Source of the DNA: Spirosoma montaniterrae
Lineage (GTDB): Bacteria > Bacteroidota > Bacteroidia > Cytophagales > Spirosomataceae
Reading direction: 5' to 3'
Length of the DNA: 64,000 nucleotides
Assembly (NCBI RefSeq): GCF_001988955.1
Contig: NZ_CP014263.1
Coordinates: forward strand, 3,070,001 to 3,134,000
Part shown: positions 17,004-26,606 of the stretch, one piece after another
How positions within the stretch are numbered: position 1 is the first letter of the stretch
Layout of the letters: each line of letters opens with the position of its first letter
Notes under the pieces: generated by a model
Database searches by the model: none
What the model saw: the letters and a program-made list of their open reading frames with translations, nothing else
Told to the model about the DNA's origin: nothing
Translations under genes and position numbers: made by a program

Positions 17004-19049
17004 TCAATGCCGAATAATACGGAGCATGTGTCGGTCGGTGGGCGTGGCTGCTTTCAGCAGATACGCTCCTGGCTGTGTACCCAATTTCAGCGTTCGGCGT
17101 TCTACCTCGTCGGCTTCGTTGAGTTTGATCTGACTCACTACCTGCCCCTGCGTGTTTACCACACTCAGTTGTAATGCCTGTTTTGCAGCACCCCGCACTT
17201 CAATGGTCACTTCTTCGGCAGTAGTCGGATTTCCTAAAATACGCATGCGTAATCCGGTAGCTTCTTCTTCCAGAGCAGCTACACGAGCCGGCTGATGCGG
17301 AGTCGATGTAGGCACAAACGAGTTAGGTCCGGTGTACTCATTACCGATAAAGCCGCGCCAGGGGTCCTGTACGAAGGGGAAGTTTGCCTTGAACGTCGTG
17401 TCATTTTTGGTGATGCCCGCGTTGAAGCCCAATACGTTGCCAAGCTGCGGTGTAACGGGACTGGGTGAGGTGCCGGGGGTGAAATCATCGTACCACAAGC
17501 CCAGTGCCGCCAGCACCACGCCCCCCACCGCCTGCAACTCAATCGTCGTCACGTCATCCTCCAGCCGACGACCGTTGGGAAAGCCGTCCATGTTGGGAAT
17601 GAACTGCAAGTTGGGGTTGGTGTAGCGGCTGTCGGTCAGCCCCAGTACGGCTGCCTGCACCAGCCCCAACGACGAAAACTCCGGGGCCGAGCGGGGCGTA
17701 GCGGGTACGGCCATGTTCAGCCGCAGCATGTCGCCCAGTGTGGGCAAAAAGTTGTGGACGAAGGGCTTGCCCACGGCTAAGGGGTTGCCGTTCTTGCCCG
17801 TTGCCAACTGGTAAGGAGCCAGGTTGGGTACGCCCGTGTAGAAGATGGGCAGCAGGTCGACGGCGCGGGGGCTGGCGTTGTTGGGCAGCAGGACGGCCCC
17901 GAAGGCGTTCTCGGCCAGAGCCGTGCCATTGAGGGCGGCATTGCCTTTGAGGGTGAACAGGCCCGGTTTGCCGTTGCGGAAGTCGAAGCTACCCAGCGAC
18001 CGCGACTGAATCCGTAGCGCGGCTAAACCCGGCACAGCCCCGCCAAACTGCGAATCGTCCATGTAGAGGGCGAGTTCGGGGTTGACAAAGTACTGGGCAA
18101 AGCGCAGGTCGTTGTTGTTGTAGGGAGTCAGGGCATTCCAGCGGTCTTTCTGGCCGATGGGGATGACGACCTCGTTGGTCAGGGGCATCCCCAGCCGGGA
18201 GACCTGCACGTACTCGCCATCGAAGCCCACGTCGCCCTCGTTGTAGAAAGTGCGGATGCGCTGGCGGGATGCCGAAGCCCAAACGCCAATCACATAGTCA
18301 GGGTCGAGAATGTTGGCGGCCTGAGCCACGTTCTTTCTGTCTTTTTGGAGGGTCGATACGGGCACTTCGATAGCAATAGTATGGCAGTTGTACTTTGCCA
18401 CTGCATCCGGGCCGGGTTGCCGGAAATTACCAACGTCAAACGCTCCGCCCAAATCGACGAAGAACGGGTCATCGACCGGACCGCAGAATATCCGTTCGCC
18501 CGTCGACGCGGTCATGATGGCACGGGTAGCCAGTGTATTGTAATTCGGTGCGCCTAAGCCGACTGTCTTATTTTCGATGGAACGCGGGCCGATATTAGCT
18601 GGTGGCACAATGCCATTGCTGATAATCGTCTGGAAGGTTCTGCCCCCATCCATGCTACGTTCGCAGGTATACGTTGCCCGCTGGTTTTGCTTGCCCAGCC
18701 GAATGTTGAAAAACGTGGTCGGGTCTTCGTTCGTTACCTGAAAAGTAAAGCGGTAGGTGATGTCGTCGCCGGGGGTATCGGCCCGGTTCTTTACGTGAAT
18801 TTCGTACCGGATTCGTTCGCCAAATGTGTACCAGTTCGGGCCACCTGCAGGGTCTTCAAACGGAATGTAGTTGGCAATCAGAACAATTCGTTCGGCATTG
18901 ACTGGGCTTTTGAAGGCGTAAACGTCGGTGTTGTCGGCCAGCGGATCGTTCGAAATAAGCGGAGCTTCGCGGTGACTTGAGGCCACTGACGGACTAAATG
19001 GCAAGGCGGCTACTACCGTCGCTACCAGCAGAATGAGTAACTTTTTCAT
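17004..19049 (-). CDS. DUF4331 protein with type IX secretion C-terminal domain
   Basis: Secreted protein of unknown function. The start at 19049 gives the signal peptide MKKLLILLVATVVAALPFSP; upstream in-frame codons run back into the preceding gene. The DUF4331 domain begins SSHREAPLISNDPLADNTDV and covers ~570 residues. The last ~85 residues (from RMRILGNPTTAEEVTIEVRG to LLKAATPTDRHMLRIIRH) have the pattern of a T9SS type A sorting domain, predicting export and surface attachment. It is a tandem paralogue of 19072-20814, with a near-identical central 800 bp. Confidence 0.88.
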   Translation of the reverse strand: MKKLLILLVATVVAALPFSPSVASSHREAPLISNDPLADNTDVYAFKSPVNAERIVLIANYIPFEDPAGGPNWYTFGERIRYEIHVKNRADTPGDDITYRFTFQVTNEDPTTFFNIRLGKQNQRATYTCERSMDGGRTFQTIISNGIVPPANIGPRSIENKTVGLGAPNYNTLATRAIMTASTGERIFCGPVDDPFFVDLGGAFDVGNFRQPGPDAVAKYNCHTIAIEVPVSTLQKDRKNVAQAANILDPDYVIGVWASASRQRIRTFYNEGDVGFDGEYVQVSRLGMPLTNEVVIPIGQKDRWNALTPYNNNDLRFAQYFVNPELALYMDDSQFGGAVPGLAALRIQSRSLGSFDFRNGKPGLFTLKGNAALNGTALAENAFGAVLLPNNASPRAVDLLPIFYTGVPNLAPYQLATGKNGNPLAVGKPFVHNFLPTLGDMLRLNMAVPATPRSAPEFSSLGLVQAAVLGLTDSRYTNPNLQFIPNMDGFPNGRRLEDDVTTIELQAVGGVVLAALGLWYDDFTPGTSPSPVTPQLGNVLGFNAGITKNDTTFKANFPFVQDPWRGFIGNEYTGPNSFVPTSTPHQPARVAALEEEATGLRMRILGNPTTAEEVTIEVRGAAKQALQLSVVNTQGQVVSQIKLNEADEVERRTLKLGTQPGAYLLKAATPTDRHMLRIIRH

Positions 19050-20050
19050 GTTGTCAGGAACGGAAGAGGGTTTAAAATTTAACCACTTTTGTATAGTTGA
19101 AACCACGCCAGGGCGTCTGCACATACGGGAAGTTGGGCTTCAGTGTCGTGTCGTTTTTGGTGATGCCTGCGCTGAACGTCAACACGTTGAGCAGGTTGTT
19201 GGTCACGGGGCTGGGCGAAGTACCGGGGGTGAAATCGTCGTACCACAAGCCCAGTGCCGCCAGCACCACGCCCCCCACCGCCTGCAACTCAATCGTCGTC
19301 ACGTCATCCTCCAGCCGACGACCGTTGGGAAAGCCGTCCATGTTGGGAATGAACTGCAAGTTAGGGTTGGTGTAACGGCTGTCGGTCAGCCCCAGTACGG
19401 CTGCCTGCACCAGCCCCAGCGACGAAAACTCCGGGGCTGAGCGGGGCGTAGCGGGTACGGCCATGTTCAGCCGCAGCATGTCGCCTAAGGTGGGCAGAAA
19501 GTTGTGGACGAAGGGCTTGCCCACGGCTAAGGGGTTGCCGTTCTTGCCCGTTGCCAACTGGTAAGGAGCCAGGTTGGGTACGCCCGTGTAGAAGATGGGC
19601 AGCAGGTCGACGGCGCGGGGGCTGGCGTTGTTGGGCAGCAGCAGCGCGCCGAAGGCGTTCTCGGCCAGGGCCGTGCCATTGAGGGCGGCATTGCCTTTGA
19701 GACCGAACAGGCCCGGTTTGCCATTGCGGAAGTCGAAACTACCCAACGACCGCGACTGAATCCGCAACCCCTTCAGCGACGGTACGGCCCCGCCAAATTG
19801 GGCGTCGTCCATATAAAGGGCCAGTTCGGGGTTGACAAAGTACTGAGCAAAGCGCAGGTCGTTGTTGTTGTAGGGAGTCAGGGCATTCCAACGGTCTTTC
19901 TGGCCGATGGGGATGACAACCTCGTTGGTCAGGGGCATCCCCAGCCGGGAAACCTGGACATACTCGCCATCGAAGCCCACGTCGCCTTCGTTGTAGAAGG
20001 TGCGGATGCGCTGGCGGGATGCCGAAGCCCAAACACCAATCACATAGTTG
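17483..20050. repeat. Near-identical direct repeat within the two DUF4331 genes
   Basis: The segments 17483-18300 and 19233-20050 (offset 1750 bp) are almost base-for-base identical, with long runs lacking any difference, including synonymous sites. The 5' thirds of the two genes differ at many positions, and their 3' ends differ in sequence and architecture. This patchwork suggests recent gene conversion or unequal exchange between the paralogues. Confidence 0.85.
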
Positions 20051-20814
20051 GGGTCGAGAATATTGGCGGCTTGGGTAATGTTTTTCCCGTCTTTCTGTAA
20101 CAGATTTACAGGGATTTTTAGCGCAATGGTGTGGCAGTTGTACCGGGCCAGCCCGTCTTTGGAGGGGTTTGTTGCGTTGCCGCTGGGTCGGAAATTGCCA
20201 ACATCGAACGCACCTGCCAGATCGACGAAGAACGGGTCGTCGGCGGGGCCGCAGAATACCTGCTCGCCGGTCGAGGCCGTAGCAATAGCCCGCTGAATCA
20301 GCGAATTATAATCGGTGCCAAGCCCCACCACCGTGTTGTCGATAGAGCGCGGGCCGATATTGGCCGGTGGCACAATGCCGTTGCGAACAATAACCGTAAA
20401 GGTCCGTCCGCCATCGGTACTCTTCTCGCAGGTATAGGTCGTCCGTAAGTTTTGTCGGCCCAGCCGGATGTTGAAAAAGGTGGTTGGGTCTTCGTTTACC
20501 TTCTGAAAGGTGAAGCGGTAGGTGATGTCGTCGCCGGGGGTATCGGCCCGGTTCTTAACATGGATTTCGTACCGGATTCGTTCGCCAAAATTATAATAGT
20601 TCGGACCACCTTCGGGCGATTCAAACGGGATATAATTGGCAATGATCGTAATGGCGTTGGGATCGTCGGGGCTTTTAAAGGCGTAAACGTCAGTGTTATC
20701 GGCCAGTGGATCGTTGGAGATGAGCGGGGCTTCGCGGTGGCTCGACGCATAACCGATGGTAGCCACAGTCAGCAGCAATAGCATGCCGCTGAAAAAACGA
20801 GAAATACGGTTCAT
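19072..20814 (-). CDS. DUF4331 protein lacking a sorting domain
   Basis: 580 residues with the signal peptide MNRISRFFSGMLLLLTVATIGYA and a complete DUF4331 domain starting SSHREAPLISNDPLADNTDV. It stops shortly after the domain (FNYTKVVKF), whereas its neighbour continues into a type IX secretion tail, so this copy may stay periplasmic. It is first in the leftward cluster DUF4331-DUF4331-TPR-TonB-ABC; the next gene starts 22 bp after its stop. Confidence 0.88.
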   Translation of the reverse strand: MNRISRFFSGMLLLLTVATIGYASSHREAPLISNDPLADNTDVYAFKSPDDPNAITIIANYIPFESPEGGPNYYNFGERIRYEIHVKNRADTPGDDITYRFTFQKVNEDPTTFFNIRLGRQNLRTTYTCEKSTDGGRTFTVIVRNGIVPPANIGPRSIDNTVVGLGTDYNSLIQRAIATASTGEQVFCGPADDPFFVDLAGAFDVGNFRPSGNATNPSKDGLARYNCHTIALKIPVNLLQKDGKNITQAANILDPNYVIGVWASASRQRIRTFYNEGDVGFDGEYVQVSRLGMPLTNEVVIPIGQKDRWNALTPYNNNDLRFAQYFVNPELALYMDDAQFGGAVPSLKGLRIQSRSLGSFDFRNGKPGLFGLKGNAALNGTALAENAFGALLLPNNASPRAVDLLPIFYTGVPNLAPYQLATGKNGNPLAVGKPFVHNFLPTLGDMLRLNMAVPATPRSAPEFSSLGLVQAAVLGLTDSRYTNPNLQFIPNMDGFPNGRRLEDDVTTIELQAVGGVVLAALGLWYDDFTPGTSPSPVTNNLLNVLTFSAGITKNDTTLKPNFPYVQTPWRGFNYTKVVKF

Positions 20815-21280
20815 GTAGTAAACGGTTTAAACATGCATAAATGGACAACAATAGACAGTGAGAAAGTGCAGAAGGCAGACCAAACACAGTATTTTCCCGA
20901 AAGCCGGAGTCGACCTTCGGCAACGTTGGCAGAAGTACGCGTAGTGCCGGATGAGCAGATACGCACACACATACGTTGCAGACACTCAGCCGGTTTTGTG
21001 TGATTGAAGTTTTTTTTCTGGAACTGAGCGAACGGTAAATTCAGCCTGTTGAAGGCCAAGTAATAGTCAACTTACAGCGTATAATTACTTATTGTATCTA
21101 TGATGCTCAATAGTACTTATAAGGAAGCATGTACTATATGGAAACACGAGTCAAATTACAATTCTATTATTACCACCTGCACCGTATAATCCTCTTGTTT
21201 CTACTATTTATACAAAAATTTCCTGAACTAATAGGTTAAGTATTCGCTGCATTTCGCTCATATGGAAAAGATAGGTTCAG
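20815..21280. other. Divergent intergenic region
   Basis: This 466-bp region separates the leftward DUF4331 cluster from the rightward sigma-factor operon. The right half (21060-21240) is markedly AT-rich and is the likely promoter region for one or both directions. I found no complete TTTG/TANNTTTG promoter, riboswitch or RNA gene in it. Confidence 0.5.
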
Positions 21281-21880
21281 ATGAGAAAGCGGCTGAGTGC
21301 AACGGAAGCAGAGCAACTTTGGCAGGACTACCGGGCCGGTGATATCTATGCACTGGCGAATCTGATGCAGCAGCACTACGCCGATTTGTTTCATTGGGGT
21401 ATGCGGCTCTGTGCCGACCGGGACTTTGTCAAAGACAGCATTCAGGAGGTGTTTCTTAGTCTGTGGCGAATGCAGGCTACCATTGCGCCGGTTGCCAATG
21501 TTCGCGCCTACTTGCTGATGGTCTTGAAAAGCCGGATTTTGCGGGAAATCGCCCGCACAAACGCTGGCTATACAGTCGGGCTTACCGACGACTACGTGTT
21601 TTCGGTCGAATTTTCGGCTGACACGCACCTGATCGATGAGGAGAACGAAATTTACCAGCTTCGCACCATCGAGAAACTGATCAACCAGTTACCGGCTCGC
21701 CAGAAAGAACTTATCTACCTGCGCTTTTACCAGAATTTAAGTTTTGAACAGATCGCCGAAGTCATGCAACTGGGGCGTCAGTCGGTGTATAATCTGCTGC
21801 AAAAGTCGTTGAACAGCCTTCGCCGAAACTGGTCGATTGGCTCCGGTGGGCTGCTGATTATGCTGACCAGTCTATGCTAA
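21281..21880 (+). CDS. ECF-type RNA polymerase sigma factor
   Basis: 199-residue sigma-70 family factor. Region 2 spans residues ~25-95 (ALANLMQQHYADLFHWGMRL, then FVKDSIQEVFLSLWR) and region 4 residues ~125-185 (LPARQKELIYLRFYQNLSFE, QIAEVMQLGRQSVYNLLQKS). It directly precedes a FecR-like anti-sigma factor and a SusC/SusD pair, the standard Bacteroidota arrangement in which ligand binding at the receptor releases the sigma factor. A hydrophobic C-terminus (LLIMLTSLC) is a little unusual for a cytoplasmic sigma factor. Confidence 0.93.
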   Translation: MRKRLSATEAEQLWQDYRAGDIYALANLMQQHYADLFHWGMRLCADRDFVKDSIQEVFLSLWRMQATIAPVANVRAYLLMVLKSRILREIARTNAGYTVGLTDDYVFSVEFSADTHLIDEENEIYQLRTIEKLINQLPARQKELIYLRFYQNLSFEQIAEVMQLGRQSVYNLLQKSLNSLRRNWSIGSGGLLIMLTSLC

Positions 21881-21927
21881 CCCGGTAGCCCGAAACCGCT
21901 TTATTCCAAAAACTCCTTCACGGTGGC

Positions 21928-23013
21928 ATGAAAGACTATACATTTTATACGCTGGTTGATTTTATCCAGGACGACGACTTTCGGGACTGGGTTCGGGGCG
22001 AAAGTCGGCAGGAAGTTTTCTGGCTTTCGTTTCTGGACCGTTTTCCTGACAAACGAGACGATTTTTTGCAGGCCGAACGGTTTATTCGGGCAGCTTCGGT
22101 ACGTACCGACGACATTGGCGAAGCAGAAGTTAGAAAAGAAACACAGCAATTCATGAATCAGGCGATGGCGTATAGGCCCTATCGTCAGAAAAAAAACACA
22201 CCTGTGTTCCAACGCCCGCGCCCGCTTTGGTCATCGCTGGTGCTGGCAGCTTCCATGCTGGTATTGGTCGGTATAGGTTGGTATTTCAGCCAGGATCGTA
22301 AGCCGGTTAACTACATAACAACCAGCCACCCGGCCACGCAGCCGTTGGTTGAAACCTATAATAACACGACTCAACCGTTGCGCGTACCCTTAGACGACGG
22401 GTCGGTGGTGTGGCTGAGTCCGAAGAGTCGGCTCCGCTATGCCAATGTATTCGCCCGAACAACGCGGGTTGTGTACCTCAGCGGTGAAGCTACGTTCTCG
22501 GTTCAGCGCAGGCAGCAGCCGTTTCTGGTCTATTCGGGCAGGATGATTACGAAAGTGCTCGGAACCCGGTTTGTGGTGCGGGCTTTTGAGCAGGATCGAA
22601 AAATGACTGTACAGGTGCTGTCGGGCAAAGTGTCGGTGTACAAGGCCGAATCGGCCCAAATTCCAGCCAATAAAGAAGTGAAAGGGCTGGTGCTGACACC
22701 CAATCAGGCCGCTATTTTCGAGAAGAGCGACGGCAACCTGACCAAGACAATTGTGCACAATCCGGCCCTCGTCACGAGTCGGCAGCAATCGCCCACGTTT
22801 AAGTATGAAGAAACGCCTATCTCGCAGATTTTACGTGAAATAGAACTAAGCTACGGATTACCGCTTCAGTTCGATGAGCAGGCGTTCAGCCACGTAAAAA
22901 TCACGGCTGACCTGTCTGACGCGTCGCTTCCTCAAAAGCTTGATATACTCTGCAAAGCGGCTTCATCGACATATGAAATCACTGACGGACAGATTATTGT
23001 CAGCCGTCGATAA
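21928..23013 (+). CDS. FecR-family anti-sigma factor
   Basis: 361-residue inner-membrane regulator. A cytoplasmic sigma-binding part covers residues 1-~100, one transmembrane helix follows (SSLVLAASMLVLVGIGWYF, ~102-121), then the periplasmic FecR domain with VPLDDGSVVWLSPKSRLRY and VLGTRFVVRAF, and a C-terminal DUF4974-type STN-like domain (PISQILREIELSYGLPLQF). It should hold the upstream sigma factor inactive until signalled by the downstream SusC-like receptor, whose STN domain is the likely partner. Confidence 0.93.
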   Translation: MKDYTFYTLVDFIQDDDFRDWVRGESRQEVFWLSFLDRFPDKRDDFLQAERFIRAASVRTDDIGEAEVRKETQQFMNQAMAYRPYRQKKNTPVFQRPRPLWSSLVLAASMLVLVGIGWYFSQDRKPVNYITTSHPATQPLVETYNNTTQPLRVPLDDGSVVWLSPKSRLRYANVFARTTRVVYLSGEATFSVQRRQQPFLVYSGRMITKVLGTRFVVRAFEQDRKMTVQVLSGKVSVYKAESAQIPANKEVKGLVLTPNQAAIFEKSDGNLTKTIVHNPALVTSRQQSPTFKYEETPISQILREIELSYGLPLQFDEQAFSHVKITADLSDASLPQKLDILCKAASSTYEITDGQIIVSRR

Positions 23014-23050
23014 GTGCAATTCTCTCACGAACCAAACCCTCTCAAAACCT

Positions 23051-26000
23051 ATGAAATACCACTACGCCTGTTTTCGCTGGCCAATGCTCATGAGGTTTTC
23101 GCTCACGCTGAGCGTAGTGATGCTATTGCTGGTGGGCATCTCGAACGCGCTGCCGGGCCGTGCGCAGGAATACCTCAACCGCCGACTCACCGTGCGGGCC
23201 GACAATCAGGAACTGAAACGGGTGCTGGCCGACATTGAACGGGCCACCGATGTGCAGTTTGTTTACAGCACGGAGGTAATCAACCCGCATCAGCGGGTGA
23301 GCCTGACTGCGGTCGACGCCACGCTGGCCGATGTTTTGACCCGCTTGCTTAAACCGTTGACTGTGCGCTATGAGCTGATTGGGCGCAAATTAGTGCTGTC
23401 GCCGGGTAAGCTAAGTCAGCTCGACCCGGCCAATGTAACGTTGCCCACCGAACGCATAGCCGATACGGCTCCCAAACGAATCGTATCAGGTCAGGTCCTC
23501 GATGAGAGGGGCGCGGGTTTGCCCGGCGTGAGCGTGATTTTAAAGGAATCCGGTTCGACGTTTCGGCAGCGGGGCACCACCACCAACGCCGAAGGCCGGT
23601 TTCAGTTAGACATACCTGATACAGGCAATAGCATATTAGTATTCAGTTTTGTTGGTTATGAGCGAAAAGAAGTAAGCGTGGGCAACCAATCGGCTATGCA
23701 AGTGTCGCTCAGGCCCGAAAACAAAGCTCTGAGCGAAGTGGTCGTAACGGCGCTCGGCATCAAAAAAGCGGCTAAAAGCTTAGGCTACGCAACGGCCACC
23801 GTACCCACGGAAGAGATTACGGTTAACCGCACAGCCAACTTCATGAACGCCCTTCAGGGAAAAATGGCGGGTGTCAACATTACTTCGCTGGGGTCGGGGC
23901 CGGCAGGTACGAGCAAGATTCGGATTCGCGGACAGTCGTCGTTTGGCGGTAACAACTCGCCGTTAATTGTGGTCAATGGTGTACCTATCGACAACACCAA
24001 TAATGCCGCCCGTGGCGACGTGGCCGAGCGTGGCAGCAACCGCACCTCCGACGGGGGCGACGGCCTGAGCAGTATCAATCCCGACGATATAGAAACCCTC
24101 AACGTCCTGAAAGGCGCGGCTGCATCGGCACTCTATGGCTCCCGCGCCAAAGACGGGGTAATTATGATTACGACCAAAACGCGGGGTAGCGGCACGGGGA
24201 TCGGCCTGCAATACAACACCAATTTCATGCACGATACCCCACTGGATTATACGGACTATCAGTACGAATACGGACAGGGAGAGAACGGTGTGCGCCCTAC
24301 CACGCCCAATCCGACGTCGGGGCAGTGGAGCTTTGGGGAGCGGTTTCAGCCGGGCATGACGCAGGTGCTGTTCGATGGCGTTACCGTTCCTTACGTACCG
24401 CAGCGCAATCAGATTACGCAGTACTACCGAACCGGCTCTACGTTCACCAATACGCTCACGCTGTCGTCGGGGGGGAATTTGGCGGCTTCAGCCTGTCGGT
24501 ATCCAATCTGGAAAATAAAACCATTCTGCCCGGATCGGGCTATACCCGCCGAACCGTGAACCTGGGGTTTACGCAGACACTCGCCAAAAAACTGACCGTA
24601 TCGGGGAACGTCAACTACTCCAGCGAATACCGCAAAAATCCGCCGAACATTGCCGAGCAGGACTACAGCCCGGTGGTGCTGTATAACATGGCGAACTCGA
24701 TGCCGATGGACCTGCTCGAAAAATACGCCACCGATGCCAACGGCGACGAGTATCGCTGGTCGCGCTTTACCAACCGAACCAATCCGTATTTCGCGCTCAA
24801 ACGGTTCGACAATATTTACACCGACCGTATTTTCGGCAATCTGACCGCCCGCTACAACCTGACCGAGTGGCTGTTTGTGCAGGGACGTATCGGGCAGGAT
24901 TACTACGCCCGCGAGCAGGATTATAACCTCCCCACCGGCAGCCAACGCCAACCGGCGGCCCCTGCTGGCTTTGTGAACGGGCAGTTTGTGCAGGATGCCC
25001 GCACGGTTCGCGAACTGAACGCCGATTTCCTGCTGGGAGCCAACCGAACGTTCGGGGTAATTGGACTTAACCTGACGGCAGGCGGCAACCAGATGTACCG
25101 GAAAATCAGTCGGCATAATGTGCTGGTGCAGGACTTCTACACGCGTGGGCTGTACTCGATTGGCAACGGTCGGCAGCGCGACCCCGTTTACGACATCTCG
25201 CAGCGACGGGTCAACTCACTCTACGGCTCGGCAGAGGTATCTTTTCGCGACTATCTGTTTGTTAACGGCACGGTTCGCAACGACTGGTTCTCTACGCTCT
25301 CGCCCGCCAACCGCAGCATCCTGTACCCGTCGGTTACGGCCAGTTTTGTTTTCTCGCAGGCATTGGCCAACGAACTCCCCGACTGGCTATCGTTCGGTAA
25401 ACTCCGGGTAGCCTACGGTGAAGTCGGCAGCGATACCGACGTATCGCCCTATGCCAACAACCTGTTCTATGTTATCAACGCTCAGCCGTTCACTACGCCG
25501 GGTGGGGCCGCCCAGCCGTTAGCCAATATCAGCGGCTCCACCGTGCCGAACGCCAACCTGCGCCCGATGCGGGTATCGGAAAAAGAAATAGGGCTGGAAC
25601 TCAAGCTGTTCAACAACGCCGTTTCGCTCGATATGGCCTATTACGACAAGCTGTCGTCAGACCAGATTCTGCGGGCGCAGACCTCCGATGCGGGTGGTTA
25701 TCTGAACCAGCTTATCAACGTAGGACGCAGCCAGAACCGGGGACTTGAGATGCTGCTGACGCTATCGCCCATCCGGCAATCCAACTTTTCGTGGACAAGC
25801 AGCGTCAACGCGGCTTACAACAAAACCAAAGTGCTGGATTTGGGCAGCAGCATCAGCGACAATATGATTACGGTAGGTACGGGCGACTTTACGGGCGAAT
25901 TGCGGCAGGTGGTTGGGCAACCAATGGGGCAGCTCTACGGCTTTGGCTACCTCCGCGACGCGCAGGGCCGACAGGTGTTCGACGCGGGCAATGGTCGTCC

Positions 26001-26565
26001 GCTCCGCACGCCCACCCAAATCAGTTTCGGCAGTGCGCTTCCGCTCTGGGTAGGTGGTTTCACCAATAGCTTCACGTACAAAGGCATCAGCCTGTCGGTG
26101 CTGATCGATTTCAAACTGGGCCACAACATGATCTCCGGCACCAACCATAATGCCTGGCGACATGGTCTGCACAAAGCTACGCTGGTGGGCCGGGAAGAAG
26201 GTTTCGTGATTGGTGAGGGCGTGAACCCCAACGGCGAAGTCAACAAAACCAGGTCGGGTGTGCAGGCGTACTACGAAACGGTCCGGTCGCAGAACATTGC
26301 CGAGGAGTTTGTGTATAACGCCGGGCTGTGGCAGCTTCGGCAGATTACGCTCGGCTACGACTTCACCCGGTTTTTGCCCGTTCGTTTTTTTATAAAAGGC
26401 ATCCGGCTCAACGCCGTAGCCAACAACGTAGCGGTGCTGAAGAAGTGGGTGCCCAACATTCATCCCGAACAGTTTGGCTTCGCATCCGATAACCTGATCG
26501 GGCTGGAAGCCACCGGTCTGCCCATTACGAGGGGCGTGGGTTTTAACCTGAACGTCCGCTTCTAA
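23051..26565 (+). pseudogene. SusC/RagA TonB-linked receptor with frameshift at a G7 tract
   Basis: Outer-membrane nutrient receptor. The start at 23051 (MKYHYACFRWPMLM) precedes a signal anchor. In order: an STN domain (LTVRADNQELKRVLADIERA), a carboxypeptidase-regulatory domain (VSGQVLDERGAGLPGVSVIL), a plug with the SusC motif MNALQGKMAGVNITSLGSGP, and a long barrel ending GVGFNLNVRF. The first frame is open to 24559, but homologous reading shifts by -1 at the G run 24469-24475 (...TLTLSSGG then EFGGFSLSVSNLENKT) and continues to 26565. One extra G would restore about 1171 residues. Either a sequencing error in a homopolymer, a decayed gene or slip-strand switching. Confidence 0.88.
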
Positions 26566-26606
26566 ACGTCTGAACCACTGTATCTAACGACCCAATCAAC
26601 CCGCTT

